Positions 43,400 to 53,408 of a stretch of 64,000 bases of DNA are shown piece after piece. The notes beneath the pieces were generated by a model, which worked only from the letters and a program-made list of their open reading frames with translations, did no database searches and was not told the DNA's origin. This DNA is from Gymnopus androsaceus JB14. Taxonomy: Eukaryota; Basidiomycota; Agaricomycetes; Agaricales; Omphalotaceae. The stretch's first letter is position 1, and each line of letters begins with the position of its first letter. A program made the position numbers and the translations under genes. Location of the stretch: positions 1-64,000 of the forward strand of contig ML769467.1 in NCBI GenBank assembly GCA_009733575.1, given 5' to 3'.

Positions 43400-46367
43400 A
43401 ACGCACTTACTTCGCACTTACTTAAATGAAAGCAGTACCGCTCGACAGCGGCGACGGCAGCATCCGTGACAGAATTTGGATCTTTTTTAAACAAGCAGAA
43501 TTCATGAGTCTTGATTTCGTAAGTACAGTATGGCACTGACCCTCGATAGCCCGTTTAAGCAACGAATACTTAAGTCCCTCTGCACGAGCAATATCGCTGG
43601 TAGTGGGTGGGTTATGAGGAGGTGGAATGAGCTCGAGGCCAGCATATCTATAGGTTTCCGAAGCAGGTGGAAGGGAAACGATAGGCGTCTGCGGTGGAAG
43701 CCAGAGTTAAATTCGTTGAGTTCAAAATATGTTGAGTAAAGCCCTGATGCGCCTGTTCAGGGGCTTCTTTAGTGGTGTTCATGATATTCACTATTTGGTT
43801 GGTTTCAGGGGCGATCTTTCTTGGTCGATACGAAAGAACATAGACAGTTGTTGCAAAGCTAGCATGTAATGATAACATATTACAGCCGCAATAGTTTCAA
43901 ATAAAACGGTATGCTCTCACCCCTGATAATCACTTCACCCATCTTCTTGTATAATAGAGCTGCACAACAAACATCTGTATGGATATTATGAAGGCGGGTT
44001 TTGAGGACTTGGAGGAAGCTCTATACCAGCATAGTTATGGGTTTGCAAGGCAGGCACACCAAAAGTGCAAAAAAATCCGCTCGAATGAAATGTTAATCGA
44101 TTTGCTAATTTTCATATAAAAAATCGCTTATGAGTGAAACTTTGAGCAAAAAACAATCATTCAGTTGAGCTATCTATCTTAATGAAAATAAACTTATCAG
44201 TTGTGTATTCAGTTAAAACTGAAAAAATGACTGAAATATGTGCTACACTAGCAGCAAAAACAGATGGGTCCCCAAGTCAGGTATTGAATCATAGCCAAAT
44301 AAGATCTGGTCCTTCAGTAGGTTGCTGGGGGCATCAGGTCTGGCTGCTAGTGTAGCTGATATTTCAGTCTTTTTTTCAGTTTTAACTGAATGCTCAAATG
44401 ATAAGTGTATTTTCATTAAGATAGATAGCCTGACTGAATGGTCATTTTTTGCTCCAAATTTCACTCATAAGTGATTTTTTACACGAAAGCTGGCAATCAA
44501 TTAGTATTTCATTCGAGCGGATTTTTCTGCACTTTCGGCGTGAGGGGAGAGGAAAGACTAGCGTCATGAATGTTTGAGACGGGTCCTGTTTTAGTCATGT
44601 TGCCTTTTTGGGAAATACGGCAATTTCAATTTATACAACATTTGTCAAGTACAAGATTACAATACGTATGAGTTTACAACAACAACAACAACAATCGACA
44701 AGATGTACGCCTTTGGAGAATAATCTACAGGCTTGGACAGGTAAAGAAAAACTGAGGGATTTTGTCAAGTTTCGGCATTAGGATTGTAGATGTTCAAACT
44801 CTGAATGCTCGAACGGTGAGCCGGTATACATAGCAGACTTCCTTCCCACTCACTTTCAAAGAAGCTTCCATTTCCACTCCACGGGCTTCCATCTCGTCCA
44901 AGCGAGAGATAATTCCCTCTGCGAGTACTTTTCTAACCGCTTCCTTTACAACGGCTTTCAGATTATTGTCGGCGTCGCTTTCTTGAATGGGCTCCGGAGC
45001 TGCTATTCGATTATAACGAGGATCTTGTTAACAAAATACAAGAAACACATGCGGCATTGCTCACTATCAGTATCGATCCCGAGAACTGTTTCTGCATTAG
45101 GATTGTAGATGTTCGAAAGCTGAATGCTCGAATAGTGAGCCAGTCTATATCACAGACAAACTTTCTACTCACTTTCAAAGCAGTTTCCATGGTAGTGACG
45201 CGGGCTTCCATCCTGTTCAAGCGAGGGATAATTTCCTCCGCGAGTACTTCTCTAAGCGCTCGCTTTACAACGGCTTCCAGATTATTGTCGACGCGACTTT
45301 CTTGAGTGGGCTCCGGAGCTGCAGTTCGATTATAAAGAGGATCTTATTAACGAGATACACGAATACGTACGCTGTTGCTCGCCATCAGCATCGAGCCCGA
45401 CAACTCCAACTAAACGAAGGTTGTAAGATCTCAATTTCGTATTTACAAGTAGAGGTATGGTACACTCACCCTTGATAGCTTGTTGAAGAATGAGCTCATT
45501 AAAAATTACTGCACGACGGACATCGCCTTCGGTAGGGGGTACTTGAGGATGTGGAGGGATCTCAACTCCACCATAATTACCAGGCGGAAGAGGAGCGACG
45601 ATGCCAGTGCCAGTGATAGCTGTCTTGCTACCTGTTTGCTTTTAGTGGAAATATTATTAGCGTTAACAAGATCAGAGTACTTACGTATCATTTGAAAACA
45701 GCAGCGTTCTGTGGCCGCGAGGGCAGCATGCGAGACTGCAGTATCATCTGTTTTTAATAAGAAATTGTGAGCAGCCCATTGCTACCATGCTACTTGTACA
45801 CGCACCCATAATTGCTTTCTCAGTCAGGAGCGTCCGGAAGATTTCAAAACGAGTAATATCGCTAGCTGTATAAGGATTTTGAGGACTGGGAGGGAGCTCA
45901 AGCCCACCATAGCGGTAGGTATCCGAAACGGAGGGGAGAAAGGCGATAAGCGTCTGAACGTTGCCGCTCAACTTCAGGGAGGTCGAGATAAAGTTTGTCA
46001 AAGCCAGTGTAACTGTTCGACTGATCCATTAGAGATCCTGTTTAAGAAAATACAAAACTTACATAGTTGTCGCTCGACCTGGTAAGAGTGATATTGCACA
46101 GCGGCGGCAAATGCCGCATCTGAGATAGAGTTTTCGTCTTGGTTGAGTTTGTGAGCTTCAAATTCATACTTGGCTTCTTCTACACTAACCTTCAATCGTC
46201 TTTTTGACCATCAACTTGACGGATATGGCTGAACGATAAATATCGCTATCGGTAGGTGGATCTTGAGGGGTAGGAGGAAGCTCGAGATCCGCATAATTGT
46301 AAGTATTAGATGCAGGCGGAAGGCGAGCGAAACCGAAATGCATGATGAATGTTTGGAACAAGTTCAA
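43400..46367 (-). pseudogene. gene built of repeated exon modules, unknown function, decayed
   Basis: Minus-strand modules, right to left. Alpha (YADLELPPTPQDPPTDSDIY...), about 46367-46190. Beta (NQDENSISDAAFAAAVQYHS), about 46190-46070. Alpha (YGGLELPPSPQNPYTASDIT...), about 45960-45800. Beta (TDDTAVSHAALAATERCCF), about 45760-45690. Alpha (YGGVEIPPHPQVPPTEGDVR...), about 45600-45480. Delta (LEAVVKRALREVLAEEIIPR), about 45330-45170. Delta (LKAVVKEAVRKVLAEGIISR), about 45015-44850. After the foldback element come beta (KKDPNSVTDAAVAAVERYCF) and alpha (YAGLELIPPPHNPPTTSDIA), about 43680-43430. Short introns separate modules. The frame breaks in places, so I call it decayed, though the right half may still be expressed. 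Similar LELPP-PQ-PPT-SDI repeats occur in other basidiomycete predicted proteins. Confidence 0.5.
44055..44542. mobile_element. foldback MITE with arms of about 200 bp
   Basis: The two halves are inverted copies. Ends read inward CACACCAAAAGTGCA and CACGCCGAAAGTGCA, followed in both by ATCCGCTCGAATGAAAT, CTTATGAGTGAAA, GGCTATCTATCTTAATGAAA-like and TTCAGTTAAAACTGAAAAAA blocks. The loop centre is near 44300. It is flanked by AGG on both sides, a possible 3-bp target duplication. No coding content. It lies within the repeated-exon gene. Confidence 0.82.
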
Positions 46368-46649
46368 GTTGGAAGCCTTCTTTGGTCATTGTATTGCCTT
46401 TTTGGGATATCGGCCGATGCCGTGCGCTCCTCATCTCCTTCCTCCATCGTCTCTGAATGATATTTGCAGCAGCCTGTTGGGAATTTCTGCATTACGCGTG
46501 CGCAGATTCTACCATCTAGATCAACCTGGCTGATTCACTTGTTCCGTTATTTACAGGCGAGTATTCCCGCCAGTTCTTGCTCTCTTCGTCTCTGACCTTT
46601 TTGCTCCCACAGCTCACTCATTTCTCCTTCTTGTCCAAACCTTTCCACA
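46368..46649. promoter_or_regulatory. divergent upstream region
   Basis: Between the repeated-exon gene (minus) and the coiled-coil gene (plus). TTGCCTTTTTGGGATAT near 46395 also occurs as TTGCCTTTTTGGGAAAT near 44600, so part of it is a repeat. Confidence 0.35.
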
Positions 46650-48155
46650 ATGAGGAGCATTTCACTCGTCGTACACATAAATTATTCTCCTAATAAGGCT
46701 CGTCGAATGCTCAGCCAGGACAAGGCTATCATTGCACGTAACTTGCGCTTAGATTTGACCAAGCTTAAGCTTGATCATCCTCCAGAAGCAAACATTCTGA
46801 TACGGAGCCACGAGGATGGAGTATCCTTCTTCTGGGAGACACGCAGGCATTCGGTAAAGTCTCTTTCTATCCATGGAACTAAATAAATTCATCCAAGTGC
46901 CATAATCTAGCCTTTGTGGAACGTCGTCGACAGTGTTGTTCGATTGCAAGATTCCAGTACCCGCACAACGATGAAAGCCCTGAAAATGTAGGCCTTGCCT
47001 TTCAATCATTGCAGTATCGGCTATAATGTATCGTGCAGCGAGCATATGTGGATGGAAGAATCGTAAGCCTTGGCTCAAGTTGAGCTGAATCACCGACTTA
47101 TCAGTATCATCCTGCAGCTCAGAAACCAATCCATTTGCTCGCAAAGTTCGCCCCAGCTCTCCCAACCCCCTGCGAGCACGTCGAATACGCTCTCGCTCCC
47201 CCATACGACGTTCTGCACCGGACCAAAACTCGTTTTCCAAAATTTCTGACTGTAAACGAAATCACAAACGGCGACAATCTAGGTCGTCTAGTCCGGTTAA
47301 TCGAACCCGTCGCAACCCTTCTCCACACCGCAGAGATCTTCGAAATAGTACTAATACTGCCACAGAGTACATGCTAGAGACCCTCCGCCGTATCGAGAAT
47401 GTGCAAATGGCACTTCTCGATATAGAGAAAGCGCAGCAACAGACTCTAATGGACCAAAATGAGCGACATCTTTCTCCTCCTCTTTCCGCGATACATCAAG
47501 ATTCGAGCCACAAAAACGATGAATACATCCCTTCCGCTCGTCCGAGCTTGCCTAATAATCCAAACTTCTTATTCAAAGCAGAGGACTTGTACCCACTGTC
47601 CTCCTCTCCCGCTCATTCAGCCTCAAAAGCTCCTCTCGAATATGATAATGTGAGATTATTAACGCACTTTACTTCATGGTTGTCATCACTAACAAATCGC
47701 GCCTCATAGAACACCTACAACTACTTGCCTGATAATGACACGTCCTGGGTCTGGCAGTCAAATCCAAGCTCCTCCGAAAACTTATCATCTATCGAGTTTG
47801 AAAAGTTGCCCAGCCTATCGAGCGCCGAATTGGAGCGCATTTCTGACCTGACGCGCGAATTCTGGGATACGAGACGAAAATTAACTGCTGCGTCTGCAAG
47901 ATATTTGGTTCTCGAGAGGCAACTCAAGGCATCCGATACTGGTGCGTCTCATTGCTCTGTTTCGGTTTCTTACTGACGCGTCGATTAGATCTACGCAAAG
48001 AGCTTGCTGAAGCAGAAGAACTTTTAAACGAGGAACGGAAACAGCGACAGCGCGCGGAGACGGTGCTAGAGGACGTTTTGAGGGAGTGTGAGGAGCCGAC
48101 GATCATCCCTGCCTTGTTTACAACTTTAAGCCATGAAAAATTCGCTCGGCCCTAG
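46650..48155 (+). CDS. Arg/Ser-rich, coiled-coil hypothetical protein
   Basis: Proposed exons: a first exon from 46650 (ending FFWETRRHS), a small exon near 46915 (LWNVVDSVVRLQDSSTRTT), one near 46990-47070 (SCSEHMWMEES), then a long exon 47120-47660 joined in frame. That exon has RARRIRSRSPIRRSAPDQNS and SRSSSPVNRTRRNPSPHRRD, then a helix ENVQMALLDIEKAQQQTL. Later exons give LSSIEFEKLPSLSSAELERI and a C-terminal coiled coil (LRKELAEAEELLNEERKQRQ), stop at 48153-48155. A 163-residue minus-strand frame (46749-47240) overlaps and I treat it as a shadow. The RS-rich part suggests a nuclear protein. Start and first exons are uncertain. Confidence 0.5.
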
Positions 48156-48404
48156 AGGATGGTTCGAGCTTATCTGATTTTCTCAGAACATTTTTTTCAA
48201 CTTTTTGAACGTGTATCGGACTTGATGTATTCGTGTCATTGTATTCCTTTAGTAATTGACGATAGTATGTACTGAACGTAGAGTATGTACTAGAAATAAT
48301 GTAGAAGTAGCGATGGGCATGTTTTGATATGGTTGGAGAAAGCATGAAAGCCGGCGTAGTCCTATTGAGGAATCAAGGAATGGTATGATAGGTTGGGAGA
48401 ACTG

Positions 48405-50481
48405 TTAGCAAATTGGTGAGATACCAAAATCTTTGGCCTTGCCAGAACTATCGACGACACCATTCACAACAGCGTCAACAACGCTAACCCCCGTTGGTGC
48501 CGATGTCTGACTTCCCTTCGATTTTTCCTCCAAATCCCGTAAATCCAAATCCGTTTTCCTGGCTATCTGCACCCATGTCCCTTCCAACCCCATGTTTACC
48601 TTGAGCATCTTCGCAATCTCCGGCTCGAGAAGGAGCGTAATCGAGTGATTAAGCGGGTCATGCGCAGGAGGCGAACTTTGGATATTATTGCCATCGTAGG
48701 AAGCAGCGAATGCATTGGAGTGGCGGTCGGAATCGTATTTGTATAACACTTGGCCCTTGTCGTACACGATGACTCGACCGCGAGAGCTGCCCATGATCTG
48801 TGGTCACAGCTGCGTCAATCCCTTCATCAGGTATCTCCCATCCAAGCCAAGGCTGCATCACAACCTTGCTCAAGCGAGTAGAGAGCGCCGCCTCGACCGC
48901 CTGCGCTGAGGGGTACTCGACCTCAAGTACCAGTTTCGGGGAGAGGATCAGCAGGGTGAGCGATAGATATAGATCTTTCGCATGCTCGACTCAACTACGC
49001 CACTCGTATGCGTTTTTGGAAGGGCCGCGATCGTGGGTCCAAAGGGTAAAAGCGTCGCAGGAGGGCCAGCTAACCATTGATCAACTGCGACATCATTGGT
49101 TTCCCAGTCTTCAGATTTATCATCTGAATTCTCGAGGCCATTCGTAGGAGCATCGAACGATTTTCCATACCGTTGATAACAGGAACCGTATTCCCGGATG
49201 ATTTGTGACGGAGGAAGCAGGAGCCAAATCAGTTAGTCCGATTGCGCTGTCGTCCAAAATCTGCAAAGTGTTGCTCTCGACCAACTCTTCGAGTGTCAAC
49301 TCCCCAGTCGGGCCCTGCTCGATCATCAGCTCGGACAACTCTTTTTCGACTAATGCTTGCATTAACAGATCGTTCTGTTTCTGCACACCGAACAAGGCTT
49401 CACAGTCCTCGCTGAACCTGTCCGAAGGGACGCGTTTATTGATTTGACTAGTTAACGGAAGTTCTGACTGAGCAAGGTCGATGATTCGGAGTGCTTCCTG
49501 AAGGGAGTCTTCAATTTCGAGCTCGGAGGACGAAGACATGGTCTTTGAGGAGGAAGTTTACGTAGAATCGTAACAGTTGAGGGAACAGTGTAAGGTTGCA
49601 TTCCATGCTAGAAAATAAGGATATGATTGAGCGGATACCGACGGACGATGATAGACACTTACAAAGTAAATGACTGCATCGTCATATAGCTTGAAAGGAA
49701 AACCTGCACACTCTTTGCAGGATCGTTCAAGAAGTCATTGACACGGTCTGCTTTACGATCTCTCGACTCCTGGAGGAGCTGCTGGATTTCTTCTGGTGTC
49801 TCAACAACAGGTGAAGGCATGTGATGGTTGACATATGGCGGACGAGGACGACGTTTCTTGAATTCTTTCTTCACTACTTGGTTTCGATTGTATTTAGGCT
49901 TCTCTCCGGGCTCGGTACTCATACCAACCTTTCTATGAGCGCCATTAGGAGATACCACCTCATTCAAACCGTCGTCGTCGTCATCATCGTCCCCGTTTTC
50001 GAGTCCCTCCTGGCACTTTGGCCGCCAAACTGGCATGATGTTGAGAATTCCTTCGTAGAGCAACCACTGATTGGTTTTAAGTGAATCAATATGATAGAGT
50101 CGGTGGAATATACTTGCCTGGTCCCAGGACTCCCTGACATACTTGGGCCAGAATCGACCCTCATTGAAAGTTCGGGTTGCTTGAAATAATCGATCAGCTC
50201 GATTTTCATGTCTAAAGTAAAAGTGAATTGGATGAACAAAAAAGAAAACAAATTAGTAGGACCCACGGATTGTACGATTCGCCACTGCTTCGCTGGGCAA
50301 GCTCCTCCCACTGCTGATTCCAGGGCTTGTATGGTCCCTTAACCTTGGGCGCGTCCACATCACCTATATCTGAAGCTTAATGTCAAGGACACGGGATTTA
50401 AATCGTTCTTCTTGAAAGGATAGTACCTTCTGGAGGGGAGGGGAGTGGATGACTTGAGCTAGTGCTTGGATTCGTCGCCAT
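48405..50481 (-). CDS. conserved fungal protein of unknown function, with apparent frame breaks
   Basis: Start at 50481 (MATNPSTSSSHPLPSPP). Following exons: VKGPYKPWNQQWEELAQRSS, FNEGRFWPKYVRESWDQWLL, an acidic run, KKEFKKRRPRPPYVNHHMPS, FLNDPAKSVQVFLSSYM, NLTLFPQLLRFYVNFLL, then LQEALRIIDLAQSELPLTSQ, GPPATLLPFGPTIAALPKTH, LVLEVEYPSAQAVEAALSTR, VVMQPWLGWEIPDEG, GRVIVYDKGQVLYKYDSDRH and a C-terminal HDPLNHSITLLLEPEIAKML with MGLEGTWVQIARKTDLDL. From memory of Agaricomycete homologues these pieces belong to one protein in this order. Joining them needs one-base frame changes near 49550, 49000 and 48790 where no intron fits, so the locus is either a young pseudogene or carries assembly indels. 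Confidence 0.55.
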
Positions 50482-50902
50482 TTTTCTGGATACTACAAAG
50501 TGGCAAGTCTCAACAAAGAGAACGCCACACACGCGTCGAAGCAAATCTGGATTTACAGACCTTCAAACGTGTTTTCTCCCCCTCAACGCGTTGCTTCAAG
50601 ATAGTAGTGAGATAGTAGTAATAGCAGTGGTAGTATTAGTAGTGAGAGAAGAGGTAGGAAGGAACACGCTCATCATGGATCATGGCGTGGTAGCGCCCTG
50701 ACTCATTACAGGCTAGCCGGAACGTTCTTCTCTATTAGTGGCGACGATTCATTGAGCCTCGGTTGAAGGCATTGATTGAGAAAACATTCATAACTTTGAC
50801 CACGATACAAATACAACAACTACTAAACGTCTTTCCAACTCTTCAAGCCAAACTTATCTCCTGTTCAAATAACGCTGGCTGGTTTAGTAGCTTCATAGAG
50901 CT
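50482..50902. other. intergenic
   Basis: Region between the 5' end of the conserved gene and the 3' end of the small HTH gene. A plus-strand frame here lacks any support. An (AGTAGT)-like run lies at 50620-50645. Confidence 0.4.
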
Positions 50903-51444
50903 TCATACAGTAGCATGTACACCGGAATGGGGAACCTAGAGATAGGAATAGGTCAGATAAAGGACATGCGATGGAGTACTGGGAAGAATTGTGCACTCAC
51001 ATTATCAGTAATGCCCAAGGCAGTCGCGAGGGCCTTGAACTCTGCCTCCGTAGGCTTGGTTTTAGCCGTGCAGACTATTTCACCAGATCCAGAAATCGAT
51101 AGTGAGCACGATCATAAGTGGAAGAACGAGGGAAGTATAATGGATGATGACCGGGAAGAGAATGATAATGGCAATCGTGAGCACTCTTGACGAGATCTAA
51201 GCCAATTTCAAGGAACAGAGCTACGCACCGTCAATGACATGCTTCTCAGGTTGGCCGATCTTGGCAGCGATCTCTGCATAGGACATTCCTAAGTATACGA
51301 AAGGTCATCAGTATGTACTATTAACATTCCTCCATTCTTCCTCCGTATGTTTATTGTAACAGAGATCGGAGAAATCGAAAGTAATTGCTCACCTGTCCTA
51401 GTCTTAGCAGCGTTCAAAGCAGCGCATTGGGGGTCTGGAGCCAT
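50903..51444 (-). CDS. small cyanase-N-terminus-like HTH protein
   Basis: Four exons, about 72 residues. MAPDPQCAALNAAKTRTG | MSYAEIAAKIGQPEKHVID | VCTAKTKPTEAEFKALATAL with GITDN | VPHSGVHATV. The intron ends (GTGAGC..CTTAG, GTGCGT..AATAG, GTGAGT..TCTAG) join in frame. The fold is a lambda-repressor-like helix-turn-helix such as the N-terminal domain of cyanate hydratase, but the C-terminal catalytic domain of cyanase (Arg, Glu, Ser active site) is absent. Such truncated HTH proteins occur in mushrooms; the role is unknown. It is too short and too split to be found by simple ORF calling. Confidence 0.65.
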
Positions 51445-51620
51445 CGCAACTTGTTCTGGTATGATGTGGTGGTAGAGCGATTAGATGGGAAGAGATATGA
51501 TGGGATTGGAAAAGCTGGGTTTTATAGCCTAGCCGAAGCCGCTTCGGTCTCGTGGGTTGAAAGATATGATCTTCTCAGCGTTCTGTTTTGGGTCAGAATT
51601 GGAGAGGCGCCCGCTTTGGG

Positions 51621-51825
51621 TCTTTCGGATACAATGGATGCCGGACAGGCGGGAGTGAAAATGCCAGAACAGCCGGAAACCGATTAAAATCCTCGCAATA
51701 GGGAGTAGAAATCCGCAATGCAATCTTTCGGATACAGTGAATTCCAGACAGGCGGGAGTGAAAGATGCTCGAGCAGCCGGAGACCGTGTAAAATCCTCGC
51801 AATAGGAGTAGAAATCCGCAACGTC
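51621..51825. repeat. tandem duplication, two units of 103 bp
   Basis: TCTTTCGGATACA begins at 51621 and again at 51724. Both units run through CAGGCGGGAGTGAAA, CAGCCGGA, CCGATTAAAATCCTCGCAAT/GTGTAAAATCCTCGCAAT and GTAGAAATCCGCAA. It sits between the HTH gene start and the NADAR gene stop. Confidence 0.9.
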
Positions 51826-51877
51826 CTAGATATTAATGCAATCATACTGTACAGTATCATGGAGACGCTTCATATTC

Positions 51878-52919
51878 CTAGTCGCCACGGAGCCGTGTTC
51901 TCAACCTTTCTAAAGCTTTTCCCAGTTCGTTTCTTCCTTGGCCATCAGGACCAATACCCCAGAACGAGTCTTTGTCGGAATCCTGTAGTAATGAAAGTTA
52001 GCAGCATTCCCGGACAATAATCAAGACCAATTGCTCGCTCACCTCAACGAGCTCGGCATCTCCAGTATCCAAGAGCTCCTTCTTGAGATCCTTGTGCTGA
52101 GTGAACTTGTGATAGATCGTTTCGTCCATCTGTTTGCCATTCAGGTTGGCTGACGTTCGTTGGACTGCAGACATACCTTTTCAACGTTGACCTTGAACCA
52201 ATCTGACCTGACCTGTGGCTGGTACTTGCGTGCCGCATTGAAGGCTGCGCTTGGCCGCTCACCGCAGGTACGAATGAGCTCTGCAAGGTCGGGTCGGTTC
52301 CCTTGGAACTGAAAAGACAGGTCAGTTAACGCGTAACGTGTCACATCTGGGCATACCTTGAACGATTGGAACAAGTGCTCGCTAGTGGGATACCTCTTTC
52401 CATTATACCACACCGGATGAGCTGAAAAGTTTGTAAACCCATAGTGGGGCTTAGCTCTGCGGTAAAAGAGAATCCGATGACGTGGGGTAGCGGCCAGATC
52501 TAGTGCTTGTTCGGCGGCTTTGAGATTGGTTTAGAGGAGGTACTCGTACCGTCTGCTTTCAATTCTGCTTGGCTTTCTTTGCCACCCTCAGGATTATCGG
52601 CATTATCAAGGATATGCTTCGTGCTCCGATGGCGTTCCTCCGACTCTACACCGTATTCTCTGGGCGTTTCACCTGAAGGAGCGGCAGGAGATGCTGTGGT
52701 ACTCGAGTTATTCGAACTGCCTCCGGGATGCTTGTGAAGCCCAGCTGGAGCAATGACTCTAGAAGGCATGCTGGACATGAGTCTGGCGTATGATCCAGCT
52801 TCGAAAGACAAAATTGCGGATGCAAGGATGCAGAAGGACGAAAGAAGATAATATAGGAGTATTTGGCGCTTTAACTGTGGTACCGCTTTCCGATTCGACT
52901 CATTCCGAGTCATTGTCAA
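51878..52919 (-). CDS. NADAR (YbiA-like) domain protein
   Basis: Five exons. The N-terminus from 52919 has a hydrophobic stretch (YYLLSSFCILASAILSF), so either a signal/membrane anchor is used or translation starts at MSSMPSR (about 52780), giving a soluble protein. The NADAR domain follows: ILFYRRAKPHYGFTNFSAHP, VWYNGKRYPTSEHLFQSFKF, QGNRPDLAELIRTCGERPSA, DWFKVNVEKMDETIYHKFTQ, KKELLDTGDAELVE and DKDSFWGIGPDGQGRNELGK, ending RLRTRLRGD (TAG at 51878-51880). GFTNFS, the PTSEH..Q core and FWGxGxxGxGxNxLG are the family signatures. NADAR proteins are N-glycosidases; bacterial members remove ADP-ribose from guanine, and the family has been predicted to act in NAD/ADP-ribose metabolism. It is divergently paired with a PARP-like gene across 489 bp. 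Confidence 0.85.
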
Positions 52920-53408
52920 TGGTTTTGTAAATCCAATCTTGCTGCCAAAAATGAGGAAAGCCGCATCTTAACGCATGGTACCGGGGTTTTATGAGGGTTG
53001 GCTTGTTTTTCGCGTGTTCGATATATTAAAGCTCGGTGACTGTGAGACTGGAAGAGAACATTGGTGAGCTAAGCGCTAATTTTAGCGCCGTTCTGCATCA
53101 TCTCATACCTTCAACTTAACATCCTTGGTTGGGGGCTGGAAAATCTTTTTAGAAACGTCCTCGATTCTAGTCATAGCGAGGGCGGGCACAAGTGATTGCA
53201 TGCCCTTGTGAAAGTTTCATCCTGCGGCTGTGCACAAGTGTTTCGTCGCGTCTCCAGCATGTTCTGTTTAATGAACTAAACGCGTCGTGTACATGTGTTT
53301 CACAGACACCGTATCGTTCTCTATGCGCAAACAAAAACTACGATACAATGTTTAAATTCTGAGGTGTGTAATCTTCGCCATATCTACTTTGTCCCCGCGA
53401 TACTAATA
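52920..53408. promoter_or_regulatory. divergent promoter between NADAR and ART genes
   Basis: 489 bp. Its right half (about 53200-53405) is duplicated at 58180-58381 (GTGTTTCGTCGCGTCTCC, AATGAACTAAACG, GTAATCTTCGCCATATCTAC blocks), upstream of the second copy of the ART gene. A shared regulatory region implies co-regulation of the pair. Confidence 0.55.

Noticed and set aside
46749..47240. 163-residue minus-strand open frame
   Set aside because: It overlaps a plus-strand exon whose RS-rich and coiled-coil content continues in frame through several exons with good splice sites. The minus frame has no domain.
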